Assembly (NCBI RefSeq): GCF_002875945.1
Contig: NZ_MCZK01000101.1
Coordinates: 124,001-188,000, forward strand
Direction: 5' to 3'
Origin: Vibrio lentus
GTDB taxonomy: Bacteria; Pseudomonadota; Gammaproteobacteria; Enterobacterales; Vibrionaceae
DNA: 64,000 nucleotides
Shown: in pieces, positions 17,440 to 24,639 of the stretch
How the letters are laid out: each line of letters starts with the position of its first letter
How positions within the stretch are numbered: the first letter of the stretch is position 1
Translations under genes and position numbers: made by a program
The notes under the pieces: generated by a model
What the model saw: the letters and a program-made list of their open reading frames with translations, nothing else
Database searches by the model: none
What the model was told of the DNA's origin: nothing

Positions 17440-19803
17440 CTAGAACAGGCCTAGTTGCTGGCCGCTGACTCTTTCAAAATCTAACCCTATAAACGGCAAA
17501 ATCGCTTCTGCGACCGGTTTAATCTGCTTATCGATGTAATGTTGATAATCGATGCCACTCTTCAAGTACTCCTTGGGCTCAGGACCACTCAGCGTAATCA
17601 AATATTCAATACGTCCTTTGTTTTGATACTGAAGTGGGCGACCAAGCTGGGCATTGATTTCGTCGGCTAATCTAGCAGCGCGAACCTGTGGCGGAATGTT
17701 CTTTTGGTATTCATGCAACTTACGGCGCAAGCGCTTTTGATAAACCAGTAAATCATCGTGTTTGCCCGCGGAAGTTTCATCGACAAACTGTCTAACATAG
17801 TCACTTGGATCTTGGTCATGAAAGACCATCTCATACAGAGTTTGTTGGAACTGCTGTGCTAACGGTGTCCAATCGGTTCGTGCGCTTTCAAGGCCTTTGA
17901 AAATGATCTTTTCTTGGTCACCTTGATTGATTAAGCCAGCATAACGTTTCTTTGATCCTGTCTCAGAGCCTCGAATGGTCGGCATTAGAAACTTGCGGTA
18001 ATGGGTCTCGTATTCCAATTCAAGTATCGAGGTGAGGTTGTAGGCCTCTTTCAGGTGATTCGTCCACCAGTCGTTGATGTAAGCCACGAGAGAGTGACCA
18101 ATCTCGTCCGCTTGCTCTTGCTCAAAACTGCCATTGAGAGACACGAAGGTTGAATCGGTGTCCCCGTAGATCACTTGATAGCCTTTGTCTTCGATCAGAA
18201 CCTTGGTCTGCTTCATGATCTCATGCCCGCGCATGGTGATAGAGGATGCCAAGCGTGTATCAAAGAAACGACAACCAGAAGAACCAAGTACCCCATAGAA
18301 AGAATTCATGATGATCTTAATCGCCTGAGAAAATGCTTTCTCGTTATTTTTCTTCGCGACATCACGGGCTGCCCAGAGGTTTTCGATCATCTCTGGTAGA
18401 AAGTGCTTAGAGCGGTGGAACTGACCGCCACGAAACCCAGCCACTGCTTGGTCTTCTTCAGAGCCTAACTCCAATTTAAGCCCCTCAATCAGCCCCATTG
18501 GGTCAATCAAGAATGAACGAATGATCGATGGGTACAGACTCTTAAAGTCGAGAACCAACACAGAGTCATAAAGGTTAGGGATTGAATCCATCACATAGCC
18601 CCCGGGGCTAGCGATCCAATTTTCGGGCTCCAAATTAGGCGCCACGTAACCTGCTCGGTGTATCTGAGGCATGTATAAGTTGGTAAAAGCAGCAACAGAG
18701 CCGCCAACGCGATCAAGTTCAACACCGGTTAAGCGCGAGCGTTCAATAGCAAAATCGAGTAGGTGAGTGTGTTCAAATATACGGTTTACTAGCACGCAAT
18801 CTTGAAGGTTGTACTTGGCCAGTGACGGTTTATCGAACTTAAACATTCGATTGATTTCATCCATACGGTCATGAACATTATGAATGTCTTTGCCTTCGCC
18901 CAGCAACTCTTGAGATACGGACTCAAGAGACCATGATCGGAAATGGTAGGTTGCTGTTTTAAGCATATCGATACCATCCAAGACAACACGCCCTGGAATG
19001 GTAATGAAGCCCTGCTGATTTTGTGCGGAGCTGCGAAAGAAGCTCGGTTGATTGTCGCGACCAATACTGAGTTTCACTTCGTTCCATTCTGAACGCTTGT
19101 GCAGCAGCCTAAAGTCGAAATCAATGACGTTCCAACCGATGATGATGTCGGGGTCAAATTCGGAGAACCAAGCAATCATGGCTTCAAGCAGTGCTTTCTC
19201 GTTGGTTACCCATTGGATATTGGTGTCTGCTTCTTGTGGCTCGCCGACCATGATCACTCGGCTGTCCATTGGACTGTCTAGGCCGATGGAATAAAGCACA
19301 CCTTTTTCTGAACACTCGATATCAAGCGAAACCACAGACAAGTTTGGCAAGTAATCGCCAGCTCGACATTTTGCGTTCGAAACTCTGAGGTGTTGTTTTT
19401 TTTGAGTGATGGCGCCTGTGAATTCGATACTGCCCTTGATAAAGCGTTCCATTAAGAAACGATCGGCCAGTCGAATATCACTTTCAAAGGTTTGGATCTC
19501 TTCACCGTTAAAGGCCTGAGCTAACCCGAAGCTGCTTCTCGACAATGAGGTGTAACAAGCGGCTAAAGGGGTTTGGTCAAATGTCGCCAGCTCTAAGGGC
19601 TTAAACTGACAATCTATGGCTTCTTTATCGGCAATGGATTGGCACGTTTCGATATCGGATTGAGCAACAAAAAAGACAGGCTTTTCGTTTTGAATAGTCA
19701 GTAGCGTTGGGCCTTTAGGGGTGCTTAACCACAAGTCGATTTGTGTGCGCCCTGAAAAATCTCGCGCTTGTCTTGTGAGTACAAAGCCTTGCTGAATATC
19801 CAA
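17440..19803 (-). CDS. polB: DNA polymerase II (family B)
   Basis: 787 residues, the E. coli PolB length. The 3'-5' exonuclease motifs are SLDIECSEKG (Exo I), WNVIDFDFRLLHKR (Exo II) and YNLQDCVLV (Exo III); polymerase motifs are DFKSLYPSII (A), KIIMNSFYGVLGSSGCRF (B) and YGDTDSTFV (C). All catalytic Asp/Glu are present. The C-terminus ends QQLGLF, a clamp-binding peptide for the beta sliding clamp. PolB acts in replication restart and translesion synthesis. In E. coli the gene is LexA-controlled; I found no LexA box upstream here. Confidence 0.97.
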   Translation of the reverse strand: MDIQQGFVLTRQARDFSGRTQIDLWLSTPKGPTLLTIQNEKPVFFVAQSDIETCQSIADKEAIDCQFKPLELATFDQTPLAACYTSLSRSSFGLAQAFNGEEIQTFESDIRLADRFLMERFIKGSIEFTGAITQKKQHLRVSNAKCRAGDYLPNLSVVSLDIECSEKGVLYSIGLDSPMDSRVIMVGEPQEADTNIQWVTNEKALLEAMIAWFSEFDPDIIIGWNVIDFDFRLLHKRSEWNEVKLSIGRDNQPSFFRSSAQNQQGFITIPGRVVLDGIDMLKTATYHFRSWSLESVSQELLGEGKDIHNVHDRMDEINRMFKFDKPSLAKYNLQDCVLVNRIFEHTHLLDFAIERSRLTGVELDRVGGSVAAFTNLYMPQIHRAGYVAPNLEPENWIASPGGYVMDSIPNLYDSVLVLDFKSLYPSIIRSFLIDPMGLIEGLKLELGSEEDQAVAGFRGGQFHRSKHFLPEMIENLWAARDVAKKNNEKAFSQAIKIIMNSFYGVLGSSGCRFFDTRLASSITMRGHEIMKQTKVLIEDKGYQVIYGDTDSTFVSLNGSFEQEQADEIGHSLVAYINDWWTNHLKEAYNLTSILELEYETHYRKFLMPTIRGSETGSKKRYAGLINQGDQEKIIFKGLESARTDWTPLAQQFQQTLYEMVFHDQDPSDYVRQFVDETSAGKHDDLLVYQKRLRRKLHEYQKNIPPQVRAARLADEINAQLGRPLQYQNKGRIEYLITLSGPEPKEYLKSGIDYQHYIDKQIKPVAEAILPFIGLDFERVSGQQLGLF

Positions 19804-20230
19804 TGTAGTAACCTATTGAAATGGAGAGCGGAATACTACCATCTAGCGCCTCATCACGCACAACAGCAAACGAAAATAGTCTCTATATTTTGCGAATTGG
19901 AGAAGAATAACGGGACTTAATAAGCAAAAAAGTGAAATTGTAATGAATCAAGATTCAATGGTATTGAAAATGTCTTTATCTTGTGTAATTTTATTGGGTG
20001 TTGTTTTAACTAGTTGATTTTTACCTAAAGCTTGTTGTTTTAGTTGGCTTATTTATAAATAAGTACTTGCTAAAGTTAGTGTTTCGACACATATTCAACA
20101 GAGATTTAATTTAGTAATTGAGTTAAGATATATACAATGCTGCGACCCACTGTTTCTTTGTTCAATTGTTTCAAACAGATGAAGCTTTACGGTGGTTGCA
20201 GAGCCAATTAATAGTGTGGAGATACAAGAT
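19804..20230. other. Divergent intergenic region between polB and uvrY
   Basis: 427 AT-rich bases. A small frame (19943-20017) is the only coding candidate. The region must hold the promoters of polB and uvrY; no clear operator or structured RNA stands out. Confidence 0.5.
19943..20017 (+). CDS. Possible 24-residue hydrophobic peptide
   Basis: ATG at 19943 opens 24 codons whose second half is a continuous hydrophobic run (LSCVILLGVVLTS). No good ribosome site precedes it (AAGTGAAATTGTA). It would be a single-pass membrane micropeptide or the remnant of a lipoprotein signal; chance is quite possible in an AT-rich gap. Confidence 0.15.
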   Translation: MNQDSMVLKMSLSCVILLGVVLTS

Positions 20231-20875
20231 TTGATAAATGTTTTCCTTGTAGATGATCACGAGCTGGTTCGCACAGGGATACGACGTATTATTGAAGACG
20301 TCCGTGGAATGAACGTAGCAGGGGAAGCTGAAAGCGGTGAAGATGCTGCAAAATGGTGTCGTACTAATAATACTGACGTTATTTTGATGGATATGAATAT
20401 GCCTGGTATTGGTGGCTTAGAAGCAACCAAGAAAATCCTGCGTTTCAACCCTGATATTAAAATCATCGTTTTAACGGTGCATACGGAAAATCCGTTTCCA
20501 ACTAAAGTGATGCAAGCTGGAGCTGCAGGTTACCTTACTAAAGGTGCAGGTCCGGACGAGATGGTAAATGCAATTCGAGTGGTTAATAGTGGCCAACGAT
20601 ACATTTCACCAGAAATTGCGCAGCAGATGGCTTTAAGCCAATTCTCGCCTGCGTCTGAAAATCCATTCGCCGATCTATCTGAACGTGAGCTTCAAATCAT
20701 GATGATGATTACCAAAGGTCAGAAAGTGACGGATATTTCAGAACAACTCAATCTAAGTCCTAAAACAGTTAACAGCTACCGCTACCGACTGTTCAGTAAA
20801 CTAGACATCAGCGGTGATGTAGAGCTTACGCATTTAGCGATTAGACATGGAATGTTAGATACTGAGACCCTTTAA
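20231..20875 (+). CDS. uvrY: Response regulator UvrY/VarA (GacA family)
   Basis: 214 residues from a TTG start, chosen because family proteins begin with INVFLVDDHELVRTG and GGAG lies 9 bases upstream; a GTG at 20192 would add 13 foreign residues. Receiver domain 1-120: Asp pair in VDDHE, phospho-acceptor Asp in DVILMDMNMPG, Lys in YLTKGAG. LuxR-type helix-turn-helix at about 145-205 (LSERELQIMMMITKGQKV). The BarA/VarS sensor activates it, and it turns on Csr small RNAs that sequester CsrA. The uvrC gene follows 15 bases later, as in most gammaproteobacteria. Confidence 0.95.
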   Translation: MINVFLVDDHELVRTGIRRIIEDVRGMNVAGEAESGEDAAKWCRTNNTDVILMDMNMPGIGGLEATKKILRFNPDIKIIVLTVHTENPFPTKVMQAGAAGYLTKGAGPDEMVNAIRVVNSGQRYISPEIAQQMALSQFSPASENPFADLSERELQIMMMITKGQKVTDISEQLNLSPKTVNSYRYRLFSKLDISGDVELTHLAIRHGMLDTETL

Positions 20876-20890
20876 CTCTGAGATCTTATA

Positions 20891-22723
20891 GTGACCAACT
20901 TGTTTGACTCAGTCTCATTCCTTAAGACAGTAACAGAACAGCCCGGCGTTTATCGTATGTATAACGCCGAGGCTGTTGTTATCTACGTCGGTAAAGCTAA
21001 GAACCTCAAAAAACGCCTTTCCAGTTATTTCCGTAAAAAAGTCGACAGTGAAAAAACACGCGCCTTAGTCAGCAATATCGACAAAATCGATGTCACTGTA
21101 ACGCATACGGAAACAGAAGCTCTTATCCTTGAGCACAACTACATCAAGCAGTACCTACCGAAATACAACGTACTTCTGCGTGATGATAAGTCGTATCCCT
21201 ATATTTTCATTAGCGGTCACAAGCATCCTCGCTTGTCGATGCATCGTGGTGCTAAGAAGAGAAAGGGTGAATACTTTGGTCCTTATCCTGATTCTGGCGC
21301 TGTGCGTGAGACGCTACACCTAATACAAAAGATTTTTCCTGCTCGCCAGTGTGAAGACACGGTTTATGCGAACAGAACACGCCCGTGCTTGATGTACCAG
21401 ATTGGTCGTTGTGCGGCGCCTTGCGTTAGCTCCATTATCTCTGATGAAGAGTACAGCGAGCTTATCGACTACGTTCGTCTATTCCTTCAAGGTAAAGACA
21501 AGCTCGTCCTTGAGACGCTTATCGACAAGATGGACAAGGCAAGCCAAGAGCTTCGTTTTGAGCAAGCCGCTGCTTTCCGCGATCAAATTCAAGCGATTCG
21601 ACGTGTACAAGAACAACAGTACGTATCTGACGACTCTATGGAAGATATGGACGTGCTCGGATTTGCCCAAGAGAATGGTGTTGCTTGTATTCATATCTTG
21701 ATGATCCGCCAAGGCAAAGTTTTGGGCAGTCGAAGTCATTTCCCTAAAATTCCTAACAATACGGTGCGAGAAGAGGTCTTTTCGAGCTTTTTAAGCCAAT
21801 ATTATTTGGCGCATAATGAAGCAAGAACCATCCCAACGCGTTTAATTCTTAATGCCGATTTGATGGAAGATGTCACACCGATTCAAGAAGCGTTATGTGA
21901 AGTTGCGGGTCGGAAGATTCACTTCAATACCAATCCTTCTGGCACTCGTGGTCGTTACCTCAAATTGTCGAATACCAACGCACTGACGGCCATTACCACC
22001 AAGATTAATCACAAGATGACCATCAATCAGCGCTTCAAAGAGCTTCAAGAAGTGTTGTCGATGGACGCGATTAAACGCATGGAATGTTTCGATATCAGCC
22101 ATACCATGGGTGAAAGTACGATTGCGTCTTGTGTGGTGTTCAATCAGGAAGGCCCTGTTAAGCCGGAATACCGTCGTTACAACATCACCGGTATTACTGG
22201 AGGTGATGATTACGCGGCGATGGCTCAGGCCCTTGAGAAACGCTATTCCAAGCAACTCGATGTCGATAAGATCCCAGACATCATCTTTATCGATGGCGGT
22301 AAGGGGCAACTGAATCGCGCTCACGAGATTGTTTCTCAATATTGGGATGATTGGCCATTTCGACCAAGAATGATGGGTATCGCGAAAGGTGTGACCCGTA
22401 AGCCGGGTTTAGAAACCTTAGTGACTCTTGAAGGTGAGGAATTTAACTTGCCGAGCGATGCACCAGCGTTGCACCTTATCCAGCACATCCGTGATGAAAG
22501 CCATAATCACGCGATAGCAGGGCACAGAGCGAAACGAGGTAAAACTCGCCGAACCAGTGCTTTGGAAGGAATTGAAGGGGTAGGGCCGAAACGTCGTCAA
22601 TCTTTGTTGAAATATATGGGTGGCTTACAAGAACTTAAGCGTGCAACTGTCGAAGAAATAGCCAAAGTGCCGGGCATTAGTCATTCTTTGGCAGAAAACA
22701 TTTATCAAGCATTGAAACAATAG
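20891..22723 (+). CDS. uvrC: UvrABC excinuclease subunit C
   Basis: 610 residues, GTG start. GIY-YIG nuclease domain at 1-95 ([25 protein letters not shown]) cuts 3' of the lesion; a Cys-containing segment ([13 protein letters not shown]) follows; a UVR motif at about 200-235 binds UvrB; the RNase H-like 5' nuclease domain lies at about 380-540 ([19 protein letters not shown]); two helix-hairpin-helix motifs close the protein ([16 protein letters not shown]). It is co-transcribed with uvrY and pgsA. Confidence 0.97.
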   Translation: MTNLFDSVSFLKTVTEQPGVYRMYNAEAVVIYVGKAKNLKKRLSSYFRKKVDSEKTRALVSNIDKIDVTVTHTETEALILEHNYIKQYLPKYNVLLRDDKSYPYIFISGHKHPRLSMHRGAKKRKGEYFGPYPDSGAVRETLHLIQKIFPARQCEDTVYANRTRPCLMYQIGRCAAPCVSSIISDEEYSELIDYVRLFLQGKDKLVLETLIDKMDKASQELRFEQAAAFRDQIQAIRRVQEQQYVSDDSMEDMDVLGFAQENGVACIHILMIRQGKVLGSRSHFPKIPNNTVREEVFSSFLSQYYLAHNEARTIPTRLILNADLMEDVTPIQEALCEVAGRKIHFNTNPSGTRGRYLKLSNTNALTAITTKINHKMTINQRFKELQEVLSMDAIKRMECFDISHTMGESTIASCVVFNQEGPVKPEYRRYNITGITGGDDYAAMAQALEKRYSKQLDVDKIPDIIFIDGGKGQLNRAHEIVSQYWDDWPFRPRMMGIAKGVTRKPGLETLVTLEGEEFNLPSDAPALHLIQHIRDESHNHAIAGHRAKRGKTRRTSALEGIEGVGPKRRQSLLKYMGGLQELKRATVEEIAKVPGISHSLAENIYQALKQ

Positions 22724-22769
22724 TAAAAATCCCGCACCATTAAAGCGCAATTGATAAGAGCCTAATAAT

Positions 22770-23327
22770 ATGCGTTTGAATATACCTAACATTTTGTCCT
22801 TACTGAGACTATTTTTAATCCCAGTATTCGTTGTTGTTTTTTACCTACCTTATGAATGGGCTCCTTTTGCTGCTGCAATGGTGTTTTGGGTAGCGGGTTT
22901 TACTGACTGGCTAGATGGCATGCTGGCTCGTAAACTCGGGCAAACGTCTCGCTTCGGTGCCTTTATTGACCCTGTAGCGGATAAAGTGCTGGTTGCGACG
23001 GCTCTTATCTTGATGACTGAGCATTACCATTCGATTTGGATAACTATTCCAGCGGTGACCATGATTGCTCGTGAGATTATCATTTCAGCGCTTCGAGAAT
23101 GGATGGCTGAAATCGGTAAACGTGCAAGCGTTGCGGTATCTTGGGTCGGTAAAGTCAAAACCGTTTCTCAGATGTTCGCTCTTTGGGTACTTATCTGGAG
23201 ATACGACGACTGGATGGTATGGGTAGGTTACATTGCACTTTATGTTGCAACCGTTCTTACTTACTGGTCAATGGCGCAATACTTGATGGCCGCCAAAGAT
23301 GATTTGTTAGACGAAAAACACCATTGA
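22770..23327 (+). CDS. pgsA: CDP-diacylglycerol-glycerol-3-phosphate 3-phosphatidyltransferase
   Basis: 185 residues with five membrane segments. The CDP-alcohol phosphotransferase motif is complete: [20 protein letters not shown], then IDPVADK, giving the D-G-x2-A-R-x8-G-x3-D-x3-D pattern. It makes phosphatidylglycerol phosphate, the first committed step to phosphatidylglycerol and cardiolipin. It lies 46 bases behind uvrC in the conserved order uvrY-uvrC-pgsA-tRNA. Confidence 0.96.
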   Translation: MRLNIPNILSLLRLFLIPVFVVVFYLPYEWAPFAAAMVFWVAGFTDWLDGMLARKLGQTSRFGAFIDPVADKVLVATALILMTEHYHSIWITIPAVTMIAREIIISALREWMAEIGKRASVAVSWVGKVKTVSQMFALWVLIWRYDDWMVWVGYIALYVATVLTYWSMAQYLMAAKDDLLDEKHH

Positions 23328-23332
23328 TGAAG

Positions 23333-23356
23333 AAGCGAGCTGAGGCTCGCTTTTTT
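23333..23356 (+). terminator. Terminator after pgsA
   Basis: AAGCGAGC, TGAG, GCTCGCTTTTTT: compact stem with a T-run, 5 bases after the pgsA stop. Confidence 0.88.
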
Positions 23357-23514
23357 GATCTTTAACCTAAGGTTAAGTTATCAATAGTGGATATCTAATG
23401 TGATATAGATCTCCTTTGAATAGCCTGTTCACAAAGTGCTTTGCACACAAAGTCAGCTATTTGGCCTGTTTCGTATGAAATCTATTCAAACGAATTAAAA
23501 ATACAAAAATAATA

Positions 23515-23542
23515 TTGACTCAAACGCTCGAATCCGTAGAAT
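23515..23542 (+). promoter_or_regulatory. Promoter of the tRNA-Cys/tRNA-Gly unit
   Basis: TTGACT, 16 bases, TAGAAT, then the GC-rich discriminator GCATCCCG. This layout is typical of growth-rate-controlled, ppGpp-sensitive stable RNA promoters. It starts about 45 bases upstream of tRNA-Cys. Confidence 0.75.
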
Positions 23543-23593
23543 GCATCCCGTACCCAAGAGGATGGCAATAAGCGATTTGATTGGAGTTACTAA

Positions 23594-23667
23594 GGCGCCT
23601 TGGCAGAGTGGCTATGCAGCGGATTGCAAATCCGTGGACCTCGGTTCGACTCCGGGAGGCGCCTCCA
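23594..23667 (+). tRNA. tRNA-Cys (anticodon GCA)
   Basis: 74 bases with encoded CCA. The acceptor GGCGCCT pairs with AGGCGCC; the anticodon stem GGATT/AATCC surrounds GCA at 23626-23628; the T arm contains GGTTCGACTCC. The discriminator base is T, as needed for cysteinyl-tRNA synthetase. Confidence 0.97.
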
Positions 23668-23698
23668 TTATCTCTTTCTTTTGAAGAGTAATGAAAAT

Positions 23699-23774
23699 GC
23701 GATACTAGCTCAGTTGGTAGAGCGCAACCTTGCCAAGGTTGAGGTCATCGGTTCGAACCCGATGTATCGCTCCA
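23699..23774 (+). tRNA. tRNA-Gly (anticodon GCC)
   Basis: 76 bases with encoded CCA. Acceptor GCGATAC/GTATCGC, D arm with AGCTCAGTTGGTAGAGC, anticodon stem CAACC/GGTTG around TTGCCAA (anticodon 23732-23734), T arm GGTTCGAACCC. It lies 31 bases behind tRNA-Cys and shares its promoter and terminator. Glycine and cysteine tRNAs are also grouped behind pgsA in E. coli. Confidence 0.97.
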
Positions 23775-23778
23775 ATTT

Positions 23779-23810
23779 AAAAAGCCCGAACAGAAATGTT
23801 CGGGCTTTTT
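23779..23810 (+). terminator. Terminator of the tRNA unit
   Basis: AAAAAGCCCGAACA, GAAA, TGTTCGGGCTTTTT: a perfect 14-bp stem (including the A/T ends) capped by a GAAA loop, 5 bases after the tRNA. Confidence 0.92.
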
Positions 23811-24018
23811 GGTTTCTGCTGTTCTGATTTTTACGAGTCATTCCTCTTTCTGTTTGAACACGCCCCCAAATTTCCTTTCTATCTCAAAATGTCGCTATCA
23901 AGTTCGTTTAGATTACTTAGCTTTTAAAGCGAGATTCCCTATGAACTCGTCTCTCGGCTCTAGAGAATGACAAAAGCCCTAGCTTTAGAGCCTCTCTAAC
24001 ATCTTCTGTATACCCACG

Positions 24019-24064
24019 TCGTCATCCTCGGGCGCGAGGAACGAGCGAACCGGGGATCTCCTTA
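24019..24064. repeat. Probable dispersed palindromic intergenic repeat
   Basis: The segment holds GTCATCCTCG, GGCG, CGAGG and then GAACGAGCGAACCGGGGATCTC. I recognise this type of sequence as a recurrent intergenic element in Vibrio genomes; only one copy lies in the window, so the repeat status is from memory. CCTCG/CGAGG forms a short stem. It is in a gene-free stretch (23811-24176) where I see nothing else. Confidence 0.5.
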
Positions 24065-24176
24065 TCTAAAGATCAACTTGACGATATTTTCAGCAATTTG
24101 TCAGTCACCGCTGCTATTTATCCAGCGATGATTAAAAACTATTGATCGTTCATTTCACTTTATGTTACTTTCCCGC

Positions 24177-24326
24177 GCAATCTCGGAATGGCGATGCTCA
24201 AAAAGAGCCGTGATTGCTTCTGGGGGATACGCGTAGTGACCATTCTTGCTGATTGGGACATTACGTAGGGTAGGTATCAGCTAGCCTTTAGCTGATAGAC
24301 GGGATACTTATGGCGCAATTCGCCAT
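24177..24326 (+). ncRNA. Structured leader RNA, candidate DABA-DC-AT motif
   Basis: Four stem-loops follow each other: GCAATC/GATTGC (24177-24182/24212-24217) with inner CGG/CCG pairs; GCGTAGTG.CC with GG.CATTACGT including G-T pairs (24231-24241/24256-24266); the perfect 9-bp TATCAGCTA/TAGCTGATA (24275-24297, loop GCCTT); and ATGGCG/CGCCAT (24310-24326). Purine-rich single strands (GGGGGATAC, GTAGGGTAGG, CGGGATAC) link them. It is about 310 bases upstream of the diaminobutyrate aminotransferase/decarboxylase gene. A conserved RNA motif named DABA-DC-AT has been described computationally in front of these genes in vibrios; that this is an example is my inference from position and structure. 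A cis-regulatory role is likely; a ligand is unknown. Confidence 0.6.
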
Positions 24327-24639
24327 GCTAATGGGAAACCCAACATTGAACACACTAATAACAACATTGCTAATCAGCTCTGCATTTCCAAAAGGGTCAG
24401 TTCTTCATAGCTGTCCGATACTGCACAAATGTCCAATTCTTCAAAACAGTAGCATTACTGAACCTTGAGCTCACGCTAACTAATTTTTGCTGTCCTAAGA
24501 CGGCCTAATTTCGTATTTGTCATTTGACTTATGCGAGCGTACAGCTATATCTCATTTCTAGACAATACGCATGTTTCACTATGAATTATCTCTAAATCAA
24601 TAGAGGGACGGTGAGCAATTGCGTCTGATGGAGGTGAGT
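24327..24639 (+). other. Long leader between the structured RNA and the polyamine gene
   Basis: 313 bases without a convincing gene. A possible short hairpin GGGAAACCC (24333-24341) belongs to the end of the structured region. There is no clear terminator, so the RNA element and the coding region may be one transcript, or a second promoter may lie here. Confidence 0.4.

Noticed and set aside
19804..19900. LexA box upstream of polB
   Set aside because: No CTG-N10-CAG type site of acceptable quality was found; the nearest AT-rich stretch near 20128 is on the uvrY side and matches poorly.
23360..23514. Attachment site or integrated element at the tRNA genes
   Set aside because: No integrase, no direct repeat of a tRNA 3' end, and the downstream genes are core vibrio genes.
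24177..24340. CsrB- or Qrr-type small RNA
   Set aside because: The few GGA elements are not in repeated hairpin loops as in CsrB, the Qrr core sequence is absent, and no terminator follows; a cis leader fits better.
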